From: Saccharothrix espanaensis DSM 44229
GTDB taxonomy: Bacteria; Actinomycetota; Actinomycetes; Mycobacteriales; Pseudonocardiaceae
NCBI RefSeq assembly: GCF_000328705.1
Contig: NC_019673.1
Location: 1,116,001 to 1,180,000, forward strand
Length of the DNA stretch: 64,000 bases
Direction of reading: 5' to 3'
A program made the position numbers and the translations under genes. The notes below the pieces were generated by a model. The model worked only from the letters and a program-made list of their open reading frames with translations, did not search any database and had not been told where the DNA came from. Of this stretch, positions 16,227-24,468 are shown piece by piece. Position 1 is the first letter of the stretch, and each line of letters opens with the position of its first letter.

Positions 16227-19200
16227 TTGTCTTTCCTGCGCCGCCACCGCACCGCCATCGCATCGGGTGCGGTGCTCAGCGTCGCCGCCGCGCTGCTGGT
16301 CGCCTACGCGTTCTCGTCACAGGGCCACCCCGTTCGCCAGGTGGAGCTCAATGACGGTGGGATCTGGGTGACCAGCGACCGGGACGGGCTTTTCGGCCGG
16401 GTGAACAAACCGGTCGGCTCTTTGGACGCGGCCTTCTACCCGCCGGGCGGAGCACAGCAGTCCTACCAGTTGGACATCGCGCAGGACCGGGCCGCCGTCG
16501 TCGCGTGGGACCGCGCGGGCGGCAAGCTCTACCCGGTCGACACCGCGCGCGCCGTCACGCTCGGCGAACAGGGCGTCACGGTGCCCGGGTCCGCGCAGGT
16601 GGAGCTCGCGGGCGGCACGCTGGCCGTGCTCGACCCGGCCGAGGGCCGCGCGTGGGCCGTGCGGGTCGACCCGAAGGCCGGCGTCTCCGCACTGGCCGAA
16701 CTGGACGCCGCTGGTCCGCCGATCGCCGACGTGGACGGCAAGGCCGCCATGGCGGTCGGTGTGGACGGCGTGCTGCACGTGGTCGCCGAGTCGGGCAAGA
16801 CCGCGGCGGTCCGCCCGGACGGCGCGGGGTTCGCCGCCACCGAGCACGGCGACCTCGGCCGTTCGGTGGACGACCCGAAGGTGACCGCGGTCGGCGACCT
16901 GCTCGTCGTCCTCGACGCCGGCTCCGGCACGCTGCTGCTGCCCGACGGCGGCACCGCCTCGGTGGGCCAGGACGCGGTCCCCCAGCAGCCCGGCCCGCGG
17001 GCCGACGCGGTCGTGGTCGCGACCAGGACCGCGCTCAAGTCCGTCAAGCTCGGCGGTGGCGGTGTCACCGAGCTGTACCGCTCGGACGGCGCGCCGGCCG
17101 CGCCGGTCCGGCTCAACGACTGCGTGCACGCCGCGTGGGCGGGGGCGACCGGCGGTTACGCGCGCTCGTGCGGCGGCGCGCCGGTCGCGCCGGGCAACCT
17201 GAAGGACGAGGCGGCCCTGGTCAAGCCCGCGTTCCGGGTGAACCGGGGCGCGGTGGTGCTCAACGACCTGGACACCGGCGCGGTGTGGGACCTGACGTCG
17301 CAGAAGAAGGTCGACGACTGGTCGTCGGTGAAACCGCCGCCGCAGCAGGAGAACGACGAGGACCGGGACAAGAACAACACCGACGCGGCGCGGGACAAGC
17401 CGCCCAAGGCGGTGGACGACGTGCTGGGCGCGCGTCCCGGCCGGACCACCGTGCTGCACGTGCTGGACAACGACTCCGACCCGTCCGGCGACATCCTGGC
17501 GGTCTCCGAGGTCACCGCGCCGGACAACGCCGCGGCCACGCTCGCCATCGCGCCGGACGGCCAGACCGTCGAGGTCACCCTGCCCGAGGACAGCGGCGAC
17601 GTGCACTTCCGGTACACCGTGGACGACGGGCGCGGTCTCAACGCGACCGCCGCGGTGACCGTGCAGGCCCGCACGCCCGAGCAGAACGCGCTTCCCGCGC
17701 CGCGCAAGGCCGCGCGGCCCAAGGACTGGACGGTCGCCTCCGGCGGCCGGCTGACCATGCCGGTGCTCGCGGACTGGCGCGACGACGACGGCGACCCGAT
17801 CGTGCTGGTGGAGGCGAACGCGCCGGCGGGGCTGGCGACCACCACGCCCGCCGGGTTCGTGGAGTTCGCCGCGCCGGTCGCGGGCGGGTCGCAGCCGGTC
17901 GACTTCACGGTCACCGACGGGGTCGGCGAGCGGACCCGGGGTTCGGAGCGGGTCACCGTGCAGGCCGCGTCGGACGCGACCACGGTCGCCCCGACCGCGC
18001 AGCCGGACGTGGTGCGCGGCCAGGTCGGGCGGCCGGTCGAGGTGCAGCCGCTGGACAACGACCTGCCCGGCTCGGACCCGACGGACCCGACCGCCGCGCT
18101 GCGGCTGGCCGCCGAGGTGGCCACGCCGGAGGGCGTCACCGTGGTCTCCGACCTCAAGGCCGGCACCGTCGTGGTGACCGGCGCCAAGCCCGGCACGATC
18201 GTGCTGGAGTACACCGCCGCGTTCGGCAACGCGCCGTTCGCGAAGGCCGGCATCCGGGTGGACCTGTCGGCCGCGCCGGACTCGCCGGTCCCGCCGGTGG
18301 CGATGCCGGACACCGCCGTGCTGCGCGGCCAGCAGCCGGTGCTGGTGGACGTGCTGGCCAACGACTTCAGCCCGTCCGGCGGGCTGCTCGCGGTGCAGCG
18401 GGCGACCGCGGTGGGCGAGCAGCTCGAAGTGGCCGTGGTGAAGGGCCGCTGGCTGCGGATCAACGCGCTGGACCCGGTGCTGGAGCCCAACCCGCAGCTC
18501 GTCCGGTACACCGTCACCGACGGCGTGACCGGTCCGGTCAACGGCGAGGTCACCGTCACCCAGCTCCCGCCGCCCGCCGACGACACCCCGGTGCCCAAGG
18601 ACGACCGGGCCACCGTGCGCGCCGGTGACGCCGTCGCGATCCCGGTGCTGGACAACGACATCTCGCCGGACGGCAGCACGCTCACCCTCCAGGCCAACGT
18701 CCGCGACGCGCCCGAGCGCGGCCGGCTCAACACCACCACCCGGGACGGCCGCACGGACGTGGGCACGGCGTACGTGTCGGGCCGGCTGGTCCGCTTCGTC
18801 GCACCGTCCACTGTGGACGTGCCGACGTCGGTGACGGTGGAGTACGTGGCGCAGAACGCGTCCGGCGACCAGGCCGTGGGCCGCGCGCACGTCACGGTCA
18901 ACCCCGCGCCGACGCCGACCACGCCGAACCAGCCGCCCGCGCCGCGCCCGGTGGAGGTGCGCGCGGTGGCCGGCGACACGGTGGTCATCCCGGTGGCGAC
19001 CAGCGGCGTCGACCCGGACGGCGACTCGGTCGCGGTGTCCGGCATCGGCTCGCCCGCCACCCTGGGCCGGGTGCTCGGCCTGGGCGCGACCTCGCTGACC
19101 TACCAGGCGTTCCCGGCCTCGGCGGGCACCGAGCAGTTCACCTACGTGGTGACCGACTCGTTCGGCAAGCGCGGCGAGGCGACGATCCGGGTGGCCGTCG

Positions 19201-22200
19201 TGCCGCCGGGCGACCCGCAGCCGCCGGTCGCGGTGGACGACGTGGTGACCGCCGCGCCGGGCACCGAACTGGTCGTCGACGTGCTGGCCAACGACTTCCG
19301 CGACGACACCGCCGAGCTCGAACCGCTGGCCGGCCGCAACCCCGGCGTGCAGGTGACCGGCGAGGACGGCCTGGTCAAGCTGACCGCGCCGAAGGCGGAC
19401 GGCAAGCCGACCGTGGTCGCCTACGGCATCAGCAACGGCATCGGCCGGATGTCGGTGGCCACGCTGACCGTGCGCGGCCAGGAGGACTACAACGCCCCGC
19501 CCACGGCCGGCGACCTGTTCCCGCGCCCGTCGTTCGACGCCAGGACCGTCGAGGTGGAACCGCTCAAGGAAGCGGGTGACCAGGACAGCGCGGAGCTGAA
19601 GATCACCAGGGTGTTCCGCGACGACGCGAAGGTCTCCGGCGAGAAGGTCACCGTGCCGGTCGGCGAGCACCCGCGCACCATCGCCTACGAGGTGACCGAC
19701 GACGGCGGCGCGACCGCCGTGGGCTTCATCCACGTCCCCGCGCCCGGTTCCGGCGGCCCGTACGTCAAGCCGGACCAGGTGGTCGACGTCCCGGTGGACG
19801 GCACGGTCACCGTCACGATCGCCGACCACCTGGTGGTGCCCTCGGGCCGCAAGCCCCGGCTGACCCTCACCGACAAGGTGTGGGCCGCGCCGGCCGGGCT
19901 GACCGTCGTGCCGCAGGGCGACCAGGAACTGGTGCTCACCGCCAAGAACGGCTACACCGGCCCGGCGGCGGTGACGTTCCAGGTCACCGACGGCGAGACG
20001 CTCACCGACGGGCTGACCGCCGTGGTCACCATCCCGGTGCAGGTCGGCCCGGACACGCCGGTGCTGCGCTGCCCGGACGGCGCGCTGACCCTGATCGAGG
20101 GCGGCCTGCCGGTGCGGGTGGACGTCACGACCGTCTGCCACGTCTGGGTCGCCGACCGCGCCAAGGCCAAGGACCTGCGCTACTCGGCGTCGTGGAAGGA
20201 CCAGCCGGCCGGCGTCTCGGTGGACGGCTCGGGCAGCCGGGTGCTGGCCATCACCGCCGCCGCCGGCGCGGCGCCCGGCTCGTCGGGCGTGCTGGAGGTC
20301 TCGGTCGACGGGGCGGGCTCCGCCAAGGCGCTGCTCGCGGTCCGGGTGGCCGCCGCGCCGCCGCCGTCGGTCTCGCCGGTCACCGTGGACGGAGTGAAGG
20401 CCGGCGACACGGCGTCGGTGAACCTGCTGCCGTACGTGCGCTCCCAGCTGCGGGACCAGAAGGTCTCCGTGGTGGCGATCAACCAGGTGTCGGGCGGTGC
20501 GGCGTCGGCCACCCCCGAGGGCTCGTCGGTGCGGATCGTGCCGGGCCAGGACACCAACGGCACGCTGGTGTTCAACGTCGTGGTGACCGACGTCCCGGAC
20601 GCCGGCCGTGACGACCGCAAGGTCACCGGCCGGATCACGCTGAACGTGCTGGGCGTGCCCGACGCGCCCGGCACCCCGGCGCCCGGCCGCGCGGTGCAGA
20701 GCAAGGTGGTCGAGCTCTCGTGGGCGGCCCCGTCGGGCAACGGCACGCCGATCGACTCCTACGAGGTCGACTACGGCAGCGGCAAGCAGACCTGCGCCGC
20801 GTCGCCGTGCGCGATCACGAACCTGGACAACGGCACCGCGTACACGTTCACCGTCCGGGCGCACAACCTGGTCGGCTGGAGCAAGCCCAGCGGCCGGTCC
20901 GACTCGGCGCAGCCGAACACCGTGCCCGGCGCGGTCACCGGGCTGGTCGTCGCGGACCCCCGGGACGGGTCGCTGCGGTTGAGCTGGACGGGCGCGCAGA
21001 ACGACGGCTCGCCCGTGCTGCGGCACGAGGTCTCGTGGGCGGGCGGCGGCCGGACCACGGTCACCGGGAACAGCGCGACGGTGACCGGCCTGGACAACGA
21101 GACCAAGTACGTGTTCACGGTGATCGCGGTCAACTCGCAGGGCCCCGGCCCGGCGGCGACCGTCGAGGGCCAGTCCTCGGGCTCGCCCGCCCGGCCCGGC
21201 GCGCCGACGTTCAGCGCCGCCGACTCGACCGGCGGCGGCAGCAAGGCGGTGACGGTGTCGTGGGGCGCGGTGAGCCCGAACGGCCCCGGCCCGACCACGT
21301 ACACGGTGCAGCGCACCGGCCGGGGCGACAAGACGGTGTGCTCGAACGTCCAGGCCACCAGTTGCACCGACGACGGCCTGGCCAACGACGGCACGGTCTA
21401 CAGCTACGCGGTGACCGCGAGGAACGCGGCCGGCGAGTCGTCCGGGGCGGGGCCCGCCGCCGAGCTGGAGGCCACCTCCACACCGGACCCGATCCGGAAC
21501 TTCACCGCCGAGCCGACCGGCAAGGACGGCCAGGTCGAGATCGCCTTCGACGCGCCGCCGTCGCACGGCCGCACGAACACCGTGACCTGCACGTGGAGCG
21601 GTGGTTCCTGCGGCACGTGGAACTACGACCCGGACGGCCGGGACAACGTGGAGCACACGATCAACGGCCTGCCCAACGGCGCGGCCGTGCCGATCACCCT
21701 GCAGACCTGCAACGGCAGCGGCGGCGGCTCGCACGCGGGCAACCCGTGCAACACCCCGGTCACCGCCGAGGCCACCCCGTACGGTCCGATCAAGGATCTG
21801 AAGATCGTGACCTGCGACTGCGACGGCGCGGTCGAGTTCACCGTGAGCGTCAACCCGAACGGCAAGCCCGCCACGGTCCGGATCCAGACCAGCAAGCAGG
21901 ACCGGACGTTCACCACCTCCGGGTCCGCGTGGAGCTGGTCCGGCAAGGACAACGTCGGCTACAACGCCTCGGACACCATCCGGGTCACCGTGACCGACAA
22001 CGGGCGTGCGCCGGTCAGCGGGGAGAAGACGCAGACCACCGGTCCGCCGCCGGCGGCGGTGTTCGTGACCAAGGGCGCGGCCTGCGGTTCGGGCGGCTGC
22101 ACCGGGGCCGGCGTGTGCACGACGAGCGACTGCGCCTACATCACCGTGCAGACCAAGGACTTCACCGCTTCGGTCACCTGCACGTTCACCAGCGACCACG

Positions 22201-22328
22201 GCCCCGACGGCTTCGTCAACGAGACGTTCGGGCCGAACGAGACCAGGCAGACCCGCAACTACTACGGCTACAAGGGCGAAAAAGTCACCGTCACCTGCGG
22301 CGGTGTCTCCGGCTCGATGGTCTGGTAG
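16227..22328 (+). CDS. Giant membrane-anchored Ig-like/cadherin-like and Fn3 repeat surface protein
   Basis: 2033 residues from a TTG preceded by a strong GGGGGAAC site. One N-terminal transmembrane helix (about 9-30) leaves the rest outside. Order: a beta-rich region (35-370), a charged linker (370-395), then at least six tandem cadherin/Ig-like repeats recognisable by V-L-D/A-N-D motifs (near residues 411, 607, 708, 807, 1018), then four or five Fn3 domains (from about 1478, 1563, 1655, 1752, 1852) and a Cys-rich end (about 1948-2033). There is no sorting signal. Similar proteins sit next to MoxR/DUF58/transglutaminase genes in many actinobacteria, so it is probably the client or scaffold of that module. 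Exact ligand unknown. Confidence 0.88.
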   Translation: MSFLRRHRTAIASGAVLSVAAALLVAYAFSSQGHPVRQVELNDGGIWVTSDRDGLFGRVNKPVGSLDAAFYPPGGAQQSYQLDIAQDRAAVVAWDRAGGKLYPVDTARAVTLGEQGVTVPGSAQVELAGGTLAVLDPAEGRAWAVRVDPKAGVSALAELDAAGPPIADVDGKAAMAVGVDGVLHVVAESGKTAAVRPDGAGFAATEHGDLGRSVDDPKVTAVGDLLVVLDAGSGTLLLPDGGTASVGQDAVPQQPGPRADAVVVATRTALKSVKLGGGGVTELYRSDGAPAAPVRLNDCVHAAWAGATGGYARSCGGAPVAPGNLKDEAALVKPAFRVNRGAVVLNDLDTGAVWDLTSQKKVDDWSSVKPPPQQENDEDRDKNNTDAARDKPPKAVDDVLGARPGRTTVLHVLDNDSDPSGDILAVSEVTAPDNAAATLAIAPDGQTVEVTLPEDSGDVHFRYTVDDGRGLNATAAVTVQARTPEQNALPAPRKAARPKDWTVASGGRLTMPVLADWRDDDGDPIVLVEANAPAGLATTTPAGFVEFAAPVAGGSQPVDFTVTDGVGERTRGSERVTVQAASDATTVAPTAQPDVVRGQVGRPVEVQPLDNDLPGSDPTDPTAALRLAAEVATPEGVTVVSDLKAGTVVVTGAKPGTIVLEYTAAFGNAPFAKAGIRVDLSAAPDSPVPPVAMPDTAVLRGQQPVLVDVLANDFSPSGGLLAVQRATAVGEQLEVAVVKGRWLRINALDPVLEPNPQLVRYTVTDGVTGPVNGEVTVTQLPPPADDTPVPKDDRATVRAGDAVAIPVLDNDISPDGSTLTLQANVRDAPERGRLNTTTRDGRTDVGTAYVSGRLVRFVAPSTVDVPTSVTVEYVAQNASGDQAVGRAHVTVNPAPTPTTPNQPPAPRPVEVRAVAGDTVVIPVATSGVDPDGDSVAVSGIGSPATLGRVLGLGATSLTYQAFPASAGTEQFTYVVTDSFGKRGEATIRVAVVPPGDPQPPVAVDDVVTAAPGTELVVDVLANDFRDDTAELEPLAGRNPGVQVTGEDGLVKLTAPKADGKPTVVAYGISNGIGRMSVATLTVRGQEDYNAPPTAGDLFPRPSFDARTVEVEPLKEAGDQDSAELKITRVFRDDAKVSGEKVTVPVGEHPRTIAYEVTDDGGATAVGFIHVPAPGSGGPYVKPDQVVDVPVDGTVTVTIADHLVVPSGRKPRLTLTDKVWAAPAGLTVVPQGDQELVLTAKNGYTGPAAVTFQVTDGETLTDGLTAVVTIPVQVGPDTPVLRCPDGALTLIEGGLPVRVDVTTVCHVWVADRAKAKDLRYSASWKDQPAGVSVDGSGSRVLAITAAAGAAPGSSGVLEVSVDGAGSAKALLAVRVAAAPPPSVSPVTVDGVKAGDTASVNLLPYVRSQLRDQKVSVVAINQVSGGAASATPEGSSVRIVPGQDTNGTLVFNVVVTDVPDAGRDDRKVTGRITLNVLGVPDAPGTPAPGRAVQSKVVELSWAAPSGNGTPIDSYEVDYGSGKQTCAASPCAITNLDNGTAYTFTVRAHNLVGWSKPSGRSDSAQPNTVPGAVTGLVVADPRDGSLRLSWTGAQNDGSPVLRHEVSWAGGGRTTVTGNSATVTGLDNETKYVFTVIAVNSQGPGPAATVEGQSSGSPARPGAPTFSAADSTGGGSKAVTVSWGAVSPNGPGPTTYTVQRTGRGDKTVCSNVQATSCTDDGLANDGTVYSYAVTARNAAGESSGAGPAAELEATSTPDPIRNFTAEPTGKDGQVEIAFDAPPSHGRTNTVTCTWSGGSCGTWNYDPDGRDNVEHTINGLPNGAAVPITLQTCNGSGGGSHAGNPCNTPVTAEATPYGPIKDLKIVTCDCDGAVEFTVSVNPNGKPATVRIQTSKQDRTFTTSGSAWSWSGKDNVGYNASDTIRVTVTDNGRAPVSGEKTQTTGPPPAAVFVTKGAACGSGGCTGAGVCTTSDCAYITVQTKDFTASVTCTFTSDHGPDGFVNETFGPNETRQTRNYYGYKGEKVTVTCGGVSGSMVW

Positions 22329-22357
22329 TGGCGCACGATTCGAGAAAAGGAACTCCC

Positions 22358-23326
22358 ATGGCGGCCTCACCGGAGCAGGCGCGCATGTTCGCGCAGACCT
22401 TCGACCAGATGGTGCTCAACATCTCCCGGGCGATCGTCGGCAAGGACGACGTGGTCCGGCTGGCGTTGACCTGCCTGCTGTCCGAGGGGCACCTGCTGCT
22501 GGAGGACTACCCCGGCACCGGCAAGACCTCGCTGGCCAAGGCGGTCGCGGGCACCGTGCAGAGCTCCAACTCGCGCATCCAGTTCACGCCCGACCTGCTG
22601 CCCTCGGACGTGACCGGCGTGCAGGTCTACGACCAGCGCACCCAGCAGTTCGAGTTCAGGCCCGGCCCGATCTTCCACTCCATCGTGCTGGCCGACGAGA
22701 TCAACCGGGCCTCGCCCAAGACCCAGTCGGCGCTGCTGGAGGTCATGGAGGAGGCCCGGGTCACGGTGGACGGCACCACCCGGCCGGTGGGCAGCCCGTT
22801 CATGGTGATCGCCACCCAGAACCCGATCGAGCAGGCGGGCACCTACCGGCTGCCCGAGGCGCAGCTGGACCGGTTCCTGATGAAGACCAGCGTCGGCTAC
22901 CCGGACCACAACGCGACCGTGGCGCTGCTCGCCGACGCCGCCACCCGCGACCGCACCCAGGCGCTGCGGCCGGTGATCTCCGGCCAGGCGGTGGCCCAGA
23001 TGGCGGCGGTGGCCGACCAGGTGCACGTCGACCCGGCCGTGCTCGGGTACGTCAGCCGGCTGGCCGAGGGCTCGCGGACGCACCCGCACGTGCGGCTGGG
23101 CGTGTCGGTGCGTGGCTGCCTGGCCTACGTGCGGTGCGCCAAGACGTGGGCCATCGCGCAGGGCCGCAACTTCGTCGGCCCGGACGACGTGAAGGCGCTG
23201 GCGCTGCCCGTGCTGGGGCACCGGATCCTGCTCAAGACCGAGGCCCAGTTCGACGGCGTGACCGTCGAGCAGGTGGTCGGCCAGTTGCTCGCGGACGTGG
23301 TGCCGCCGGTCGAGCGGGTCGCATGA
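22358..23326 (+). CDS. MoxR-family AAA+ ATPase
   Basis: 322 residues from an ATG 8 bases after an AAAAGG ribosome site. Walker A is YPGTGKT (51-57), Walker B IVLADEINR (about 108-116), sensor region MVIATQNPIEQAGTYRLPEAQLDRF. MoxR ATPases act as chaperones that insert cofactors or remodel partner proteins, usually with von Willebrand A or DUF58 proteins. The DUF58 gene overlaps its stop (ATGA), giving the standard MoxR-DUF58-transglutaminase-like triad. Confidence 0.95.
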   Translation: MAASPEQARMFAQTFDQMVLNISRAIVGKDDVVRLALTCLLSEGHLLLEDYPGTGKTSLAKAVAGTVQSSNSRIQFTPDLLPSDVTGVQVYDQRTQQFEFRPGPIFHSIVLADEINRASPKTQSALLEVMEEARVTVDGTTRPVGSPFMVIATQNPIEQAGTYRLPEAQLDRFLMKTSVGYPDHNATVALLADAATRDRTQALRPVISGQAVAQMAAVADQVHVDPAVLGYVSRLAEGSRTHPHVRLGVSVRGCLAYVRCAKTWAIAQGRNFVGPDDVKALALPVLGHRILLKTEAQFDGVTVEQVVGQLLADVVPPVERVA

Positions 23327-24468
23327 GGCGGCTCGCCGACCTGCTCACCGTGATCACCCCGCTGGGCCGGGTGGTCGCGCTCGGCTCGGTGCTGCTGTGG
23401 TGGGTGGGCGCGCAGCTGGGCTGGACCGAGCTGGTGCTGGCGGGCGCGACCGGGCTCGTCGTGTTCGGCCTGGCCTGCCTGCTCACGCTCGGGCGCGCGG
23501 CGCTGCGCGTGCGGGTCGAGCTGGACCGGCAGCGGGTCGTGGTGGGGCGGCAGGTCAACTGCACGGTGGACATCGCGCAGACCACCGCGGGCCGGCTGCT
23601 GCCGTTGACCCTGGAACTGCCGGTGGGCGAGCAGGTCGAGGTGTTCGACGTGCTCGGCGGCGGCCGGCGGGCGTTCCCGATCCCGACCCGCAAGCGCGGC
23701 GTGATCGCGGTCGGCCCGGCGACGACCGTGCGCGGCGACCCGCTGGGGCTGTTGCGCCGCACCGTGACCTGGACCGACCCGGTGGAGCTGTTCGCGCACC
23801 CGGTGACCGTGCCGCTGGACTCGCTGGCCGCCGGCCTGCTGCGCGACCTCGAAGGGCGCGCCACCACCGACCTGTCGATGAGCGACCTGGCGTTCCACGC
23901 GCTGCGCGAGTACGCGCCGGGCGACGACCACCGGCACATCCACTGGCGCTCGTCGGCCAAGCTCGCCGCGCCCGGCCGGTTCCTGGTGCGGCAGTACCAG
24001 GACACCCGGCGCGCGCACCTGGCCGTCGTGGTGGACGGGTCCGCCGGGTCCTACCCCGACCCCGAGCACTTCGAGACGGCCGTGTCGGCGGGCGCGTCGA
24101 TCGCCGCGCGGGCCATCACCGACGAGGTGGAGACCACCGTGCTGGCCGCGGGCCACGTCGCGCACCGGGCCGGGCTGCGGCCCGCGATGGACGCGCTGAC
24201 CCGCTGCGACCTCGGGTCCGAACCGCTGGCGGAGCTGGTGTCCCGGACGGTCCGGATCATGCCGGACGTGACCACCGCCGTCGTGGTGACCGGTCCGAAG
24301 CCGACGTTCGTGGAGCTCCAGTCGGTGATGGCGGCGTTCGCGAGCGAGGTGCGCACGGTGGTGGTGCGGGTGGACCACGAGAACCGCACCGCGCTGACCG
24401 GTGACGTGCTCACCCTGCGCGAGCTGTCCGACCTGCCGATGCTGCTGTCCGGAGGTGGGCTCGGGTGA
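23323..24468 (+). CDS. DUF58 (vWA-like) membrane protein
   Basis: 381 residues. Two hydrophobic segments near the N-terminus (about 14-62) are followed by a beta region and the DUF58 signature REYAPGDDHRHIHWRSSAKLAAPGRFLVRQYQ (about 196-228; key residues PGD, R, IHW), then a vWA-like core beginning HLAVVVDGSAGS. DUF58 proteins partner MoxR ATPases. It overlaps both neighbours by four bases, so MoxR, DUF58 and the transglutaminase-like protein should be made in fixed ratio. Confidence 0.92.
   Translation: MRRLADLLTVITPLGRVVALGSVLLWWVGAQLGWTELVLAGATGLVVFGLACLLTLGRAALRVRVELDRQRVVVGRQVNCTVDIAQTTAGRLLPLTLELPVGEQVEVFDVLGGGRRAFPIPTRKRGVIAVGPATTVRGDPLGLLRRTVTWTDPVELFAHPVTVPLDSLAAGLLRDLEGRATTDLSMSDLAFHALREYAPGDDHRHIHWRSSAKLAAPGRFLVRQYQDTRRAHLAVVVDGSAGSYPDPEHFETAVSAGASIAARAITDEVETTVLAAGHVAHRAGLRPAMDALTRCDLGSEPLAELVSRTVRIMPDVTTAVVVTGPKPTFVELQSVMAAFASEVRTVVVRVDHENRTALTGDVLTLRELSDLPMLLSGGGLG

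Noticed and set aside
16317..22370. 2017-codon open frame on the minus strand
   Set aside because: Exact shadow of the Ig/Fn3 protein gene; no domains, low-complexity Arg/His/Val content.
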